From: Acephala macrosclerotiorum
Taxonomy: Eukaryota > Ascomycota > Leotiomycetes > Helotiales > Mollisiaceae
Direction of reading: 5' to 3'
NCBI GenBank assembly: GCA_014904845.1
Contig: MU119689.1
Coordinates: 1-27,432, forward strand
Length of the DNA stretch: 27,432 bases
Below, piece by piece: positions 1-14,251 of the stretch. The notes beneath the pieces are model-generated. The model did not search any database and was not told the origin of the DNA. It saw only the letters and a list, made by a program, of their open reading frames with translations. Made by a program: the position numbers and the translations under genes. Every line of letters begins with the position of its first letter. The first letter of the stretch is position 1.

Positions 1-1261
1 AAATTTAATATTATTATTTTTAAAATTATCGATTATAATTTTAATTTTTTTTATAAATTATAATATAATAATATTAAATTTATTATTAATTATATTTTTA
101 TTTTAAATTTATAATTTTTTTATTTATTTAAATGTTTTTAAAATATATTATTATTATTTTTTTAATTATAAATAATTTTATTAATATATTATTAATAATT
201 TTTTTAATAAAAATATTATTAATTTTTTAATATTAATTAATTTAATTAAATTCGTTGAAATTTAATATAATAATAAAAATAAAAAACATAAAAAATTTTA
301 AATTTATAATTATTATATAATATTATTTAATTAATTTTTATCGTATAAAAAATTATAAATATTTATATGAATTTTAATAATAATTTTAATATATTTTTAA
401 TAAAATTCATATATTTTAAAATCGTTTTTATTAAAAAATAAATTTTTTATTTATAATTTAAATAATAATAAAAACGAAAAAAATTATAAAAAAATTTCGT
501 TTAAATTATTTATAATTTTTTTTTAAAAATTAAATATAAAATTAAATATAAAATAATTAAAATTAAAATTGTAATTCGATATAAAATTAAAAAAATAATT
601 AAAATATTAATTAAAATTTATATATAATAATAAAATAAATTTATTTTTTAAAAAAACAAATAAAATATTTATAAAAAATATTTATTTTAAAATATTTTTT
701 AATTTTTAAATATTAATTTATTTATTAAAATTTATTTTATATTTAATAATATAAAATTTAAAATTTAATATATTATAATAATATTAAAACGAAATATTAA
801 AATATATAATTTAAAAAATTCGATATTCGATTATTAATTTCAATAAAAAATCAATAATTAAAAATTATTTAAAATATTTTAAACGATTTTTTAAAACGCG
901 AAAAAAATTTATATTTATTTTTTTTATTTTAAATATTATTAAAAATAAAAAAAATAAAATTTTTTTCAAATTAAAAATTAAATATTTTAATTGATATTTA
1001 TTTTTAAATAATTAAAATTAAAAATATAATTTATTAATTTTTTTTTTCGTTTTTTAAATATTTTAAATTAAAATTATAATTATAATTTAATTTATTAATT
1101 TTTTTATAATTTTAAAAAAAAAATATTTAAAATTAAAATATAAAATTTAATATTTTTAATTTTAATTTAAATATTTAATTTTAAAAAAATTAATTATTAA
1201 TCGTAAAATTTATTGAAAAAAAAATATTAAATAAAATTTAATTTTACGAAATATTTTGAAT

Positions 1262-1370
1262 TTATAATTTATTAAACGATTATTTTATATAAAAAAAAAA
1301 TTTATTTATATATATATATTTAAATAAATTAATTAATTTTATACGTAATTTATTATATAATTACTTTTAA
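1262..1370 (+). repeat. Dispersed two-copy repeat, copy A
   Basis: This segment matches 22303-22460 in the same orientation. A block of 21 bases at 1271-1291 is identical to 22311-22331 and includes the lone CpG in 'attaaacgat'. After a gap (the other copy carries about 50 extra bases), 1301-1370 aligns without gaps to 22391-22460 at 57 of 70 positions by hand count. Several mismatches are of the C/T and G/A type, for example 'atacgtaatt' here against 'atatgtaatt' there, as expected when two repeat copies decay independently under RIP. No coding content is visible. The true ends are blurred by the A/T background, so the coordinates are approximate. Confidence 0.6.
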
Positions 1371-2145
1371 TAATTTTTATAAAATATTTAAAAAAAAAAC
1401 GAATTAATTTATTTTTTATTATTAATTAAAAAAATATATTATTATTATTTTTAAATTATATTTTAATTTATTTAAATTAATTAATTCGAATAAAAAATAC
1501 GAAATATTATATTATTTTTATATATATAATTTGAAATTTTAATAATATTATTATAAATATTAAAAATTTTTAATTATTTTTTATTATTAAATAAAATTTC
1601 GAATTTATTAAAATAAAAATTAAATATAAAAATAATAATTTATAAAATAATATATTTTAAAATTTTAAATTTTTTTATTTTATTTATATAATTATAATTA
1701 ATTTTTTTTAAAAAATTATTAAAAATTATTATATTTATATATATTTTCAAATTGAAAAAATATTAAAAAAAAATATAATACGAAAAATTAAATATTAATA
1801 TTATTAAAAAATAATATAATATTAAAATTTGTAAATAATTTTTATATTTTAATAAATTTATTTTATTTTTTATATTTTATTAAATATTTTTAATATTATT
1901 AATTTAAAAAAAAATACAAATAAAATAATATAAAAAAAATTTTTTTTTTCGATTTTTTATAAAACGATTTTTTAATAAAAAATTTTTAATAAAAAAATAA
2001 AAAAAAAATTTTATAATAATAATATTATTTTTAATCGTAAATATTAAAAAATTACAATTTATTTTTAAATAATTAATATTTTTATTTATTGAAAATTAAT
2101 TATAAAAATTTATAAAAATATTAATTCGTTTATTTATATTAAAAT

Positions 2146-2163
2146 TTATTATTATTATTATTA
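2146..2163 (+). repeat. (TTA)n microsatellite
   Basis: Six uninterrupted TTA units are seen. Short trinucleotide runs like this arise readily by slippage in A/T-only DNA, and no function is implied. Confidence 0.8.
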
Positions 2164-3659
2164 TATTAATTAACGTTTAATAAAATCGAATAAAATAAAT
2201 ATAATTAAATATTAAAAATTAAAATTTAATAAAATTATTAAATTAAATTTTAAAATATTATTTATATAATATTTTATATAAATAAAATATATTAATATAA
2301 TAATTAAATAAATTTTTTTTTTAAATTTTTAAAAAATAATATAATAAAATTTTTTTTTATAATTTTTAATAAATATTAATATAAATAAAAATTAATTTTT
2401 TTAATTTTTTATTAAATATAAATTTTAAAATAAATTTTTATTATTTTAAATAATTTAAAAAATTATATTAATTTGAAAATTTATAAATATTTAATATTTT
2501 TTATCGTAATAAAATAAAATATAAATAATTTATTAAATTATTTTTAAAAACGTTTTCGAGTTTTAAAATAAAATACGAAATATAATAATATTTTAATATA
2601 ATTATAAAAATATTTTATTTTCGTTTTATGATATTAAAATTTAATATAATATTAAATAAAAATTTTATAAAAAAATCGTATTATTAAAAAACGATAAAAA
2701 AAAAATTTTAAAAATATTAATTTTAATAAAATTTTAATAATATATTTAAAATTCTATTTTTTATATTATATAAATAATTTAAAATTTTAATTTTTTTATT
2801 TTTTTATTTTAATTTTTTTATAATTTAATAAATCGATCGAATATTATTAATAATAAATTTTATAATTATATTATTATTTTAAATTAAATTTATTATATTT
2901 AAATTTATAAATTTATTAATTATTTTATTTTTTATAATATTAATATATTTATAATAAAAAAATAAATATATTTTATTAATAAATTCGTATTTTATAAATT
3001 TTTTTTTTAATTTTAATATATAATAAAATTATATTTAATATATCGAATAATATAATAATATTATTTCAATTTATTAAAAAAAATATTTAAAATTAATAAA
3101 TTTTTTTATTATTTTTTTATTAATATTTTTTATAAAATTCGTTTTATAATTAATAATAAAATATAATAAAACGAATTATAAATAAAAATTATTTAAAAAA
3201 AATATTTTAAATTTTTATTATATATTTATTTTTATTTTATAAACGATTATAAAAAAAAATAATATATTAAATTAATAAATATTAAATATTAATAATTTAA
3301 AATTTTATAATAAAACGATATTTAATTTTTTTTAATATAATTATTTTTAATAAAAAATTTATATTTTAAATTAATATAATTATTAAAATAATTTTTATTA
3401 TTTAAATTAAAATTTTATTTATTAATATAATATATTACTCGATTTTAATATTTAATATTTTATTTTTATTTATATATTAAATTTTTATTTCGTATAAAAT
3501 AAATAATAATATGTAAATAATAATTATTTTATATAAAAAAAAATAAAAAAACTATAAATAATTTATATTAAATTTCGAGTTTTATTTGTTTATTTAATAA
3601 TATATTTTTTAAACATTTAATTAATATATAATTAATTAATTATTATTTTTAAAAATATT

Positions 3660-3682
3660 AATAATAATAATAATAATAATAA
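3660..3682 (+). repeat. (AAT)n microsatellite
   Basis: More than seven uninterrupted AAT units are seen, flanked by A/T-only DNA. This is most simply replication slippage. Confidence 0.85.
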
Positions 3683-6639
3683 AATTTTAATTAATTATAT
3701 ATTTTGAAAAATATTTATTTTATTTTTTAATAAAATATATTATTTTTAATTTTTTAAAAATAATAAAATTTTTATTAACGTTTTATAATCCAAAATATTT
3801 TATATATTTATTATTAAAAATTCGATATTTCGATTGAAAAAATTAAATATTTTATATAAATAAATATTATTCGCGTAATAAAATCGTAATATAATATTTT
3901 AATTTAAAAAATTTATTAAATATAATATATATAAAATTAATAATAATAAAAATTTTTATAAAATACTATATTCGATATTATAATTACATATAATAATTTT
4001 TTTTAATTTAATTTTAATTTATCGATTTAATAAAAATTTATTTACTAATTTTAAAAATAATAAAAAATAATTTTTTTTTATTATTCGTTTTAAAAATTTA
4101 CGTTTTAATAATACGTCGAAAATATATTATAATTTATTATAATTATTATAATTTTTTTTGTTATTATTATTATAATTTTAATATTGTATATAAAAACAAT
4201 AATTAAATTTATTATAAAACGTTTAAAAAAAATTAATATTAAAAAATTAAAAGATTTTAAATAAACGTCGTTTAAAAAATATATTTAATAATAATTTTTT
4301 TAAATTTTTTTAATATATATAATAATAATATAATAAATTTTTTTTTAATTTTTAATATTATAATTATTTTTATTAATTTTTATATTTAAAAAAAATAATT
4401 AAAATATAAATATTAAATAAATAAATTTTATATTATTTTTTTTATATAAATTTAATATAATTTAAATAAATAAATTATTATTAAATATTTTAATTATATT
4501 TCGTTCAATTTTTTTTAAATAAAATTATATTATTTTATTTAAAATTATTAAAAGTTTTAATTTATTAATAAATTATAATTAAAATCGTTTATTAAATTAA
4601 ATTTATTTAAAAATTTTAAATGTAAATTTTTTATTTTTTTATAATATTTTTTATAAATTTATATTAATTAATAATTTTATTTTTATATTAAAATTTTTAA
4701 ATAAATTTAAAAAGTTTTTTAATATTTTAAAATTTATTAAAAAATCGTAATAATTTATATTATATATTTTTACAAATTGTTAAAAAAATAAAATTAATAA
4801 TATATTTATATTATTTTTTCGAAATTTTAAAAATATTAATAAAATTTATTTTATTCGAAAAAAAATATTATATTATATTTTTTTTTTGAAAAATTATTAA
4901 AATATTTAATTTAAATATATTATATTATATATTAATTTTTTTTTATCGAATATTTAAATAAAAAAATTAAATAAATAATATAATTTATTATTTTATTTTA
5001 AAAAAATTCAATATAAATTTAAAATAAAATATTTATTAATATTAATTTAAAATAAAAACGAATTTTATATTAATTAATATTATTAAATTTCAAATTTAAT
5101 TTTTTTTTTAATATATATAAAAATATAAAATCATTATTTTATTTATCGTTTATTATTATTTTAATATAAATTATAATTTAAATAATTTTAAATTTTTATT
5201 TTTAAAATAAAATAAAAATTTTAAATATAAATTATATTTATTTTTTTAATAAAAATTATTTATAATAATATAATATAATTAAAACTTTTTTTAATTATAA
5301 TAATTTAATAAATTTATAAAAAGATTTATTTTTATATTAATCGATTATAATTATTATTATAAAATCGATAAAAAAAATTTAATATTAATTATAAAAATTA
5401 AATTTATTAAAATTTATATTTTTTCAAATTAATATAAAAATTTTAAATAATAAAAAAATTCGAATTATTTTAAAATTACTCGATTTAAATATAATATTAT
5501 TATTTATTTATTTATTAATAATTAATAAATTTATAAATTCGTATTTGAAATTTTATTATTTTATTATTATTATAATATTATTATTTATATTTATATTTAA
5601 ATAAAAATCGAAATAATATTATATTAAACGATTTTATATTTTTAATTTTTATATTTATAAATAATATTAAATTCTTTTAAAAAAAATTAATAATTTTATT
5701 ATTTTTTTTTTAAAATAATAAAATAATAATTGTATTTTATTTTGAAAAAATTATAATAATTAATATAATATATTTTTATTATATAATTAAATTTAAATAA
5801 ATTTTTATATTAATTTATTTTAATAAAATAATAATTATAATAATCGTAATAAATATAAATAATCGAATTATAAAATTTTTAATAATTTAAATTATATCGA
5901 GTATTTTTTTTTTTTTTTAATAAATTTCATTTTATTATTAAAATTAAATAATCGAAAAAAACGTATTTCTTTTAAAAAAAATTTATTTAAATAATTATAT
6001 TTATTATTATATTTAAATTATATTAAAAAAATTTCGTAAAAATTAATTTAATTCGAATTTATATTTAAAATAATTTTAATATTATTTATTTAATAAAAAT
6101 AATTATAATATTTTTTAAATTTTTTATTATAATTAAAATAATAATAATAATAATATAATTAAATTATTTTTTAAATTTTTTAATATTTGTTATATATAAA
6201 ATTTTAATTATAATTTTAATATTTTTTTAAAAAAAATAAAATTTTTTAAATAATTTAATTTAATAAAATAAATATTTAATTAATAATTATAAATTTAATT
6301 AATAAAATTTTTATTAATATAAAGTTTTTAATTTTATTTATTAATTTTTTTTATTTAAAATCGAAATTTTATTATTTTTAAATTCGAATAAAATATTATT
6401 AATATTAAAAATAAAAATTTTTTTATTAAAAAAAAAGCGAAAAAATTTAATATTTATTTTTAAATTTAAAAATAAAAAATAAAATAAATAAAATAATAAA
6501 ATAAATTTTTTTTTTTTTAAATAAATACGTATAATAAATTTAAAACGTATATAATAAAAAATTTTTTAATATAATAAAAATTTTTTTTTAATAAAATTAT
6601 TAATAATATTATTAAATTTTTTATAAATTATAATAATAA

Positions 6640-6970
6640 ATTAAACGTTTATTAATAATTTATCGATTTATAATTATAATACAATTTAAATTATTAACGT
6701 TTTTTTATTTATATCGAATATAAAAAAAATTTAAATATTAAAAACTTTTTATTATTTTTTCGAAAAACGATAATTAAAATTATTTAACGTTTTTGTTTTT
6801 TATAATCGCGTAAAATTCGTATTAATAATATTTTTCGAAAAACTCGAAAAAATATTTAAAAATAATAAATATAATAATTTAAAAAATCGTTAAAATAAAT
6901 TTTTTTTTAATAAAATAAAACGTTAAATTCGAAAAATAATATAAAAATATTCGTATTAAAACGATTTAAT
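6640..6970. other. CpG-dense relic stretch
   Basis: CpG is noticeably denser here than in the flanks. The 60 bases from 6781 hold five CpG pairs, including a CGCG, compared with about seven per 600 bases at the window's left end. If only CpG survives the mutational process, CpG density reports the original GC content, so this was probably once GC-richer sequence such as part of a mobile element or gene. No frame stays open and no protein motif can be read, so the original identity is unknown. Confidence 0.4.
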
Positions 6971-7440
6971 ATATAATATAATAAAAAAAAAAGTTTTTAT
7001 TATTTTAAAATTTTATTTTCAATTATAATAAAATTATTTTATTTTTAATTCAATTATAAAATATTTAAAAAAAAAAAATTTTTATTAAAATTTTTAATTT
7101 TTAATTATATAAAAAACTATTAAAATTTATTAATTAATTAATATAATTATAAAAATAAATTTTATTATTTTAAAAAATATTAATATATTTTTTTTTTATA
7201 AATAAATTTTTTAAAAAATTTATTAAATATTTTTATATTTTTTTAATAATTTTTTTTGTAAATACGATTAATTTATTTTAAATATTCGATATAAAAATAA
7301 AATAATTTTTATAATTTTATTAAACTTTTTACAAATAATAATATTATTTTAAAAAATAATTAATTTTATAATTTAATTTATTAAAATTATTATTATAATT
7401 TTTTTAAAATAGTAATATTATTTTTAAATAATATAAAAAT

Positions 7441-7680
7441 TAAAAAACTTTATACAAATTATAATAACGAATTAATATTTTTAAAAATTCATTAATTTGT
7501 TTTTAAATATATTTAAAATTTAAATTTATTTTAATATTCGTATATAGTAAAATTTTATAATATTAAAATTACAATAATAATTTTAATAATTTAAATAATT
7601 TTATTATTCAAATTTTAATTTCAAAATCTCAAAAATAATTTAATTTTTTCAAATTGATTTCAATTTTTAAATAAACGTTA
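7441..7680 (+). other. Pocket retaining plus-strand C outside CpG
   Basis: In these 240 bases I count ten C and three G outside CpG, including a cluster of 'tcaaa' words at 7608-7670. Elsewhere such bases are rare and the strands are roughly balanced. The retained C lies mostly in CpA, the context RIP prefers, so the plus strand here seems to have escaped while the minus strand was mutated (its C to T reads as G to A on plus). No gene is recognisable. Confidence 0.45.
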
Positions 7681-10600
7681 TAAAAATATTTTTTATTTTT
7701 TTTTAAATTTTAAATTTTTAAAAATTAATATTATTTAATATTTTAAATTAAAATTATTAATTTAATTAATACGTATAATATATTAATAATATTTATAAAA
7801 TAAAATAATTTTATAATATTGTAAAATAATCGTTAATATTGTAATAATTATAAATATTAAAAAAAAAATATTAAATTTTTAATTTTATTAAAATTTAAAA
7901 TTCTAATTATATAAAATAATTATTTTTATTATTTTATAAAAATTAAAATTTTCAATTTATTCAAATATAATTAATTTTTACGTTTTCGTATTAAATAATA
8001 TAAATTTTACGAAAATTAAAAAATAGAAAAATTATTATTAATTATATTAAATTTAATTTAATAAATAGTAAATTGAAAATAAAATCTCGTTTTTTAATAA
8101 TTATAATTAATATAATTATTTTAAATAAACGTTTTTCAATTAATTAAATATTTATATATTTATACAAACAAATATTATTTAATTGATTTAATTAAATAAT
8201 ATCGAATATATTAAATTCAATAAAAGATTTTCAAAAAAACGTTATTCGACGTTTTAATATATTATAATAATAATTATTAATATTATTTAATTAATAAAAT
8301 ATAATTTTATTCGTTCGATTTAATAAAATATAATTAATAATTAAAAATAAATTATTTAAACTTTTTAAACTTTTTTAATATTAAAAATTAATTTATTTAA
8401 AATTAATTTAAATTCGAATAATTATTTTTAATTTTTTTAAATTTTTTTAATAATATAAATATACAAAAAAAAATTTAAAATTAATATATAAAAAACGATA
8501 TAATATTTTTTCGAATAATAAAAATAATTGTTTTTAATATATTATAATAAAAATAAAAAAATAATTTTAATTTTAATTTTAAAAAATATATTTTTTCGAA
8601 TAAAATATATTTTTAATATTATAATTTTTTATAAAAAGTCGTAAAATTATAAAATAAAATTATTGCAATATAATAATATTATATTTAAATCGATATTTAA
8701 AAAAAATTATTAAAAAATTAATTTTTTTAATTTTAAATTTTTTTTTTAATATTATTAATAATTTTATTATTTATAAAAAATTAAATATTAATTTTTAATT
8801 TCAAAATTATAATTTAACGTATATAAAAATATTTAATAATTATATATAATTATTAATTAAAAATTTATTTAATATTAATAAATATTAATAAATATTTTAT
8901 ATAAATAATTTGAAATTTGAAATTATTTTTTATTAATAATTTTATATAATAAAAAAATTTATAAATATATAATTTAAATTTTATATTTATATTTAATTTT
9001 ATATTTCGATTTTAATATATTTATATAATTGTAAAAAAAATTACTAAAATAAATCTTTTAAACAAAAAATAATTATTATTATTTTAAAAATAAAAAATAA
9101 TAATATTATTAAATTATTAAAAAAAAAAATTTTTATTTTAAATTATTAAAATTTCGTTTTTAATAAAAACGTAAAAATAAATACGATTTTAATAAAAATA
9201 TTATAAAATTAAATATATTTATTATAAAAAATTAATTATTTTTTATTTTATTTAAAAATATTTCAAATATTATAATATTTATAAATAATACGAAATAATA
9301 TTTCGAATTTAAAATTTATTTCGAAAATAATAATAAATAATTTCAATATTTTATTAACGTATTTTTAAAATATACAATTTATAATAATAAAATGAAAATA
9401 ATTTTCGATTATTATTAAAAATAATTTTTTTTTTTAATAAAACGATTTTAAAATTTTTTTTACTCGAATCGAAATAAAATATTATTAAAAAAAAAATATT
9501 TTTTAAAAATTAATTTTAAAATAAAAAATATATTATTTTATTTTTTTTAATAATATATTTAAAACTATTATTAATAAGAATTTAAACGATTTATTAAATA
9601 TTTTTTTAAAAAAATAAAATTTTTTAATATTTGTATAATTTATATTATATATAATTATTTTAAAAAATTTAATTAATACGTTAAAATCGTTTTAATAATA
9701 TTTATAAAAATTTAAAATTAATAAATAATAATATCGTAAAATCGTTATAAAATTATTATAAAATTATTATAAATTTAAAATAATATAAAATATAATTTTA
9801 AATCGAAAAATAATATAAATAAAAAATTTAAAAATTTTAAATAAAATACAAAGTATTAAAAAATTTAATTTTTAAAATATAATTATATAATTTAATTATA
9901 AATTTATTTTATTATTATTTTTAAATATAAATTTAAACGTAATATAATAATAAAAATAAAAACAAAATATTTTAAAAATTATATTAAAAAAATATTAAAA
10001 AATAAAAAATAAATATTTATTAAAAAAAATTTTTTAATTAATATATTATATAAATTAAAAAAATCGTATTTTATTAATATTCGATTATAATACAATTTTA
10101 TATATACGTTTAAACATTTAATATTTTTAAATATTATTATTATATAATTTTAATTTTATTATTTTAATTTTTTATTTATAATTAAAATATTAAAAACTTT
10201 TTAAAAATTTAAAATAAATAAAAATTTTTTATTTTAAAATTAATAAAAATAATATATATTTTTAATTATTTTAATATATAATAAAATAATATAATATATA
10301 AATTTTTAATAAAAAATAATAATTAAATTTTAAATTTAAATTTAATATATTTACTTTAAAATTAAAAACGTAATAAATTTAAAATAATAATTATTTATCG
10401 AATATAATTAATAAAATTATATAAATTTAAATAATAAATTAAAAATTTAAATTATATATTAATATATAAAAAATAGATAAAAATAATAATAAAAAATTTA
10501 TTAAAAATATTATTAATTAAAAAAAATCATTTTTAAAATATATAATAATATTTTTTAAAAACTTTAAAAATAAAAATAATATTTTGAAAAAATTTATATA

Positions 10601-11252
10601 TTAAATTTTTTTTATTTTATTATATAATTTAATTTAAAAATATGCGATTTATAATTTTTAAAATTTTTAATTATTTAATTTATTAATTTTTATTATATTT
10701 AAATTATTTTATAATTTTTAAATATTTTAAATATTAATAATTTTATTCGATAAAATAATTATTCGTTTATTTTTTAATATAATTTTTATATTATATTTAA
10801 TTTTATTTTATTAAATTTTTTTTAAATTATTTTTTAATATATTATTTAAATTTTAATTCGATTTGTAAAAAATTGATATAATATAATTAAATAATTTTTA
10901 AATTAAAAAAAATATTATTAATTTATTGAAAAATAAAACGTAAAAATATAATTAAAAAAATATAATTAAAATATATATTATTAATAATATTAATAATTTA
11001 TTATTTTAAAAAATAAATAATTTATTTTTAAAATAAATAAAATTATTTAAAATTATAAAAAAAAATTAAAAATATAATTAATAAAATCGAAATATTTAAA
11101 AATTTATTAAATTTTTAAAAAAATAAATTTGAATTAATAAAAATAATTATACAATTTTTTTTTATATTATAAATTTATTTAATATAATAAATATTTTTAA
11201 TAATATAAATATAATTTTTTTTATAATATTAAAAATAAATAAAATTCAAAAA

Positions 11253-11277
11253 ATATATATATATATATATATATATT
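11253..11277 (+). repeat. (AT)n dinucleotide run
   Basis: About twelve uninterrupted AT units are seen. The run is self-complementary and can form a cruciform. It is most likely a slippage product and has no gene beside it. Confidence 0.85.
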
Positions 11278-11567
11278 TAATTTTAAAATAAAAATATAAA
11301 TTAAAAATAATTCGAATAAATAATTTTTAAATATAAAAATATTAAATTTTTTATAAATTTTATTAAATAAAAAAAAATTAAAAAAAAATTTAAAATTTAA
11401 AATTTTTTTTTTTTAAATAAATATATTTATTTTTTTATTTTTTTATTTTATTTTTTTATTTTTTTAAATTCGATTAAAAAGTTTTTAATTTTTAAATTAA
11501 TAAATTTAAAACGTATATCGATTAAAAAAAATTAATATTTAAAATTAATAAATTTTTTTAATTTTTT

Positions 11568-11664
11568 AATATTTTAAAAAGTTTTTTAAATATAATATAT
11601 TTAATATATAATATTTTAAAAAGTTTTTTAAATATAATATATTTAATATATAATATTTTAAAAA
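11568..11664 (+). repeat. 42-bp tandem duplication, about 2.3 copies
   Basis: The unit begins with 'aatattttaaaaag' at 11568, repeats at 11610, and begins again as 'aatattttaaaaa' at 11652, giving an exact period of 42. The two full copies are identical by eye, including the isolated G outside any CpG. Identity between already A/T-saturated copies implies that the duplication came after the decay of the surrounding DNA. No coding potential is visible. Confidence 0.9.
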
Positions 11665-13581
11665 TAATAATTATAAAATTAAACGCTTATATTAAATTTA
11701 AAAAAAATTTATAATTACAATTTATTAATAACGAATAAAAATTAAATTATTTAAAAATTTTTTTAATATTTTTAAAATTATTTTATTATTTATATTATTA
11801 AAATTAATAAAAAAAATTAATATATTTTTTTTATTTTTTTATATTTAATTATAATCGATAATTTATTAAAATTTTAATATATTATAATTATTTAATATAA
11901 TTGAAAATTTAAAAAATAATTCGTTTAAATTTTTTTTATAAATTAATTAATTAAAAAATATATAAAAATTTATATTTATATTATTTATTTTATTATTATA
12001 TAATATATTTTTTTTATTAAAATTATTTAAATTATATTTAAAACAAATTATTTTAATATTTTTAATAAATTAAACGAAAAATAAAATAAAATTTTTATTT
12101 TATTCGAATTTAATTTTTTTAAAAAAAAATTTTATAATAAATTTAAAAATATTTAAATAAAATTAAATATAATTCAATCGTATACGCGTTTATAAAATTT
12201 AAAACGCGTTAAAAATATAAAAATTAAAATAATATTAATAAATATTTTAAAATAAAATATTTTTAAAAAATTAAATAAATAAATATATTTTTTATTTTTT
12301 TTTAAATATTAAAAAATTATAAAATCAATATATTTTTTAATTTAAAATATATTATAAATTATTAAAAAAATTATTAAATCATATAAAAATTTTATTATAA
12401 TTAAATTTTTTTATAATAATTATTATATATTTTAATATATTTTTTATTTAAAAATTTTTATTTATTTTAATTAATAAAAAAATTATATAAAAATTTAAAA
12501 ATTTAAAATTAGTTTTTTTATTTTATTTTAAAATATATAATTAAATTAATAAATAATTAATATAAAATTTATTAAATTTTTATTTTTATATATATATATA
12601 TTATTATTATTTTATTTTTCAATTTTTTAATAATATTATTTCTATAGTATTTTTTATTAAATTTTTATAAAATTTAATTTTTTAATTAATTAAATTAAAT
12701 TGTATTTTATAATTTTAAATTTATTATAAATTACAAATAATATTATTATAAATATTTTTTAAAATTATAATTATAAAAATTAAATATTTTTATTATAAAA
12801 TTATTATTTTAATTTGTTTTATTATATTAATTAATAAATTTTTTTTTTAAAATAAAAACAAAAAATTAATCAATGTAAAATTTTTTAAAATAATTAAATT
12901 ATTTTAATTTACGTTTAATAAAATATAAATTTTTAATAAAAAATTCAAAAAATTTAAATAATTAATAAAAAAAACTCGTTATTAAAATTTATTTATTTAT
13001 TTAAATTTTTTAAATTTTCTTTTTTCATTTTATTTTATTATTATTTAATATTTTTTATTTTAATTTTATATTTAAAATATATTTTAATATATAAATTTTA
13101 AATTTTAAATTTTTTTTATATATATATTGAAATATTATTTATTTTTTTTTGTATTTTTTTATATATTTATTTTAAATTAATTTTTATAATCTTTTAATAT
13201 ATTTTATATAATTTAAATTAATAATTATAAATTTTAAAAAATAAAAAACAATTTTAATTTTTAAACTCGAAATAATAAATTTTTTTTTTTTTTAAGTTTT
13301 TGAAATTTTTTATATTTAATTTATTTACTAATTCGATAATACGAACGAAATTTTTAAAAACGAAAATAAATAAAAAATATTAAACGTTTTTAAAATTTAT
13401 TAAATTAAAATATAAATTTTTTATATTTATTTTTATTTTTAATTCAAATATTTAATCAATTTTTTAATAAAATAAATTAATTTTAAATTTAATTCGAATT
13501 AATTTACTAATTAAAAATAAAAATTTATTACGTATTTATTTAATAAAAATTTTAAAAAATTTATATTTTAAAAAATAATTT

Positions 13582-13605
13582 AAAATCGTTATAAATAACG
13601 ATTTT
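13582..13605. repeat. Perfect 10-bp stem-loop followed by a T run
   Basis: The left arm 'aaaatcgtta' (13582-13591), loop 'taaa' and right arm 'taacgatttt' (13596-13605) pair perfectly, and each arm contains a surviving CpG. A run of T continues through 13611. The shape resembles an intrinsic terminator, but in a eukaryotic AT-isochore with no gene upstream that reading has no support. Chance palindromes are common in A/T DNA. The two CpG pairs make this one somewhat less trivial. Confidence 0.5.
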
Positions 13606-13790
13606 TTTTTTCGATGAAAAAATAATTAAAATATATTAAAAATTAAATTATAAAATTAAATAATTATTTTTATATATAATTAATAATTTTTATTATTAAT
13701 TTATTTAAAAAATTTATAATTTAATTAATATAAATAATACTTGATATTAATAAATTAAAAATAAAAATTTTAATTAATTGTTCGCTTTAA

Positions 13791-14251
13791 AGACTAATAT
13801 CAACTTTTTTTCAAGTCACGTATTATTCACGTGGTACGAGTCATTTCAAATATAAGCGATTTCAACAAAATTTAATCGAGGTACTCAAATGTAACGATTT
13901 GATTAATTTATTAAAGAATTTTGTAGTAAAAATAATTTAAAAGTCTCGAAATAATATATAATCGTTTTAATGAAACATATTAAAATTTTAATTGTATTAT
14001 ACTTTAAATATTAATTCAAATTATTATATAAACAATTTAATATTCGAAAATAAATTGAAACTCAATTAAATATCGTTAAATTTCAAATTTTAAACGATTT
14101 TATTAATTTGTTATTACGTAAATTAATAGAATATAATCGTACTTAATAAAAATAACGATCGCAAAACTTTTAAATACGCTACTACTTTAAGTACTAAGAT
14201 CGACAATCGCTTCTTCGATAAAAAACATTAAAACTCTTTAAGTACGTTTTT
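13791..14251 (+). repeat. Decayed upstream units of the 205-bp tandem array
   Basis: Landmarks resembling the 'actttaagta' that begins each clear unit recur at about 13795 ('ctttaaagac'), 14001 ('actttaaata') and 14184 ('actttaagta'), then at 14252. The spacings are about 207, 183 and 68, so the third unit is truncated. The sequence is much more A/T-converted than the units to the right, especially 13960-14140. An E-box-like palindrome 'cacgtg' lies at 13828-13833; this may be chance. Part of this stretch (13835-13950) is collinear with 21536-21669. The tandem assignment here rests on a few landmarks and is less certain than for 14252-14867. Confidence 0.5.

Larger units (their letters stand above)
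1..13779. other. Ultra-AT, gene-free tract (left), RIP-like decay
   Basis: No open frame of useful length and no recognisable protein, tRNA or rRNA is visible on either strand. A hand count of the first 600 bases gives 20 G/C bases, 14 of them in seven CpG pairs. Of the other six, four are G and two are C. The rest of the tract looks the same, apart from the sub-features listed separately. Depletion of CpA and TpG with excess TpA is the classic mark of repeat-induced point mutation in filamentous ascomycetes. Here CpT and CpC are also nearly gone, and only CpG persists. Ordinary methyl-CpG deamination would do the opposite and remove CpG. I infer a saturated, silenced AT-isochore made largely of decayed repeats. 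A naturally AT-rich intergenic genome, such as that of anaerobic gut fungi, is a weaker alternative because it would not by itself explain CpG survival. Confidence 0.75.

Noticed and set aside
11400..11470. T-rich and A-rich runs, here and at 22560-22665, as poly(A) tails or retroelement ends
   Set aside because: Runs of this kind occur throughout the window, carry no target-site duplications I can see, and follow from the base composition.
13582..13612. Stem-loop plus T run read as an intrinsic transcription terminator
   Set aside because: There is no gene upstream, the window looks eukaryotic, and A/T-rich DNA forms such structures often. It is kept only as a structural repeat.
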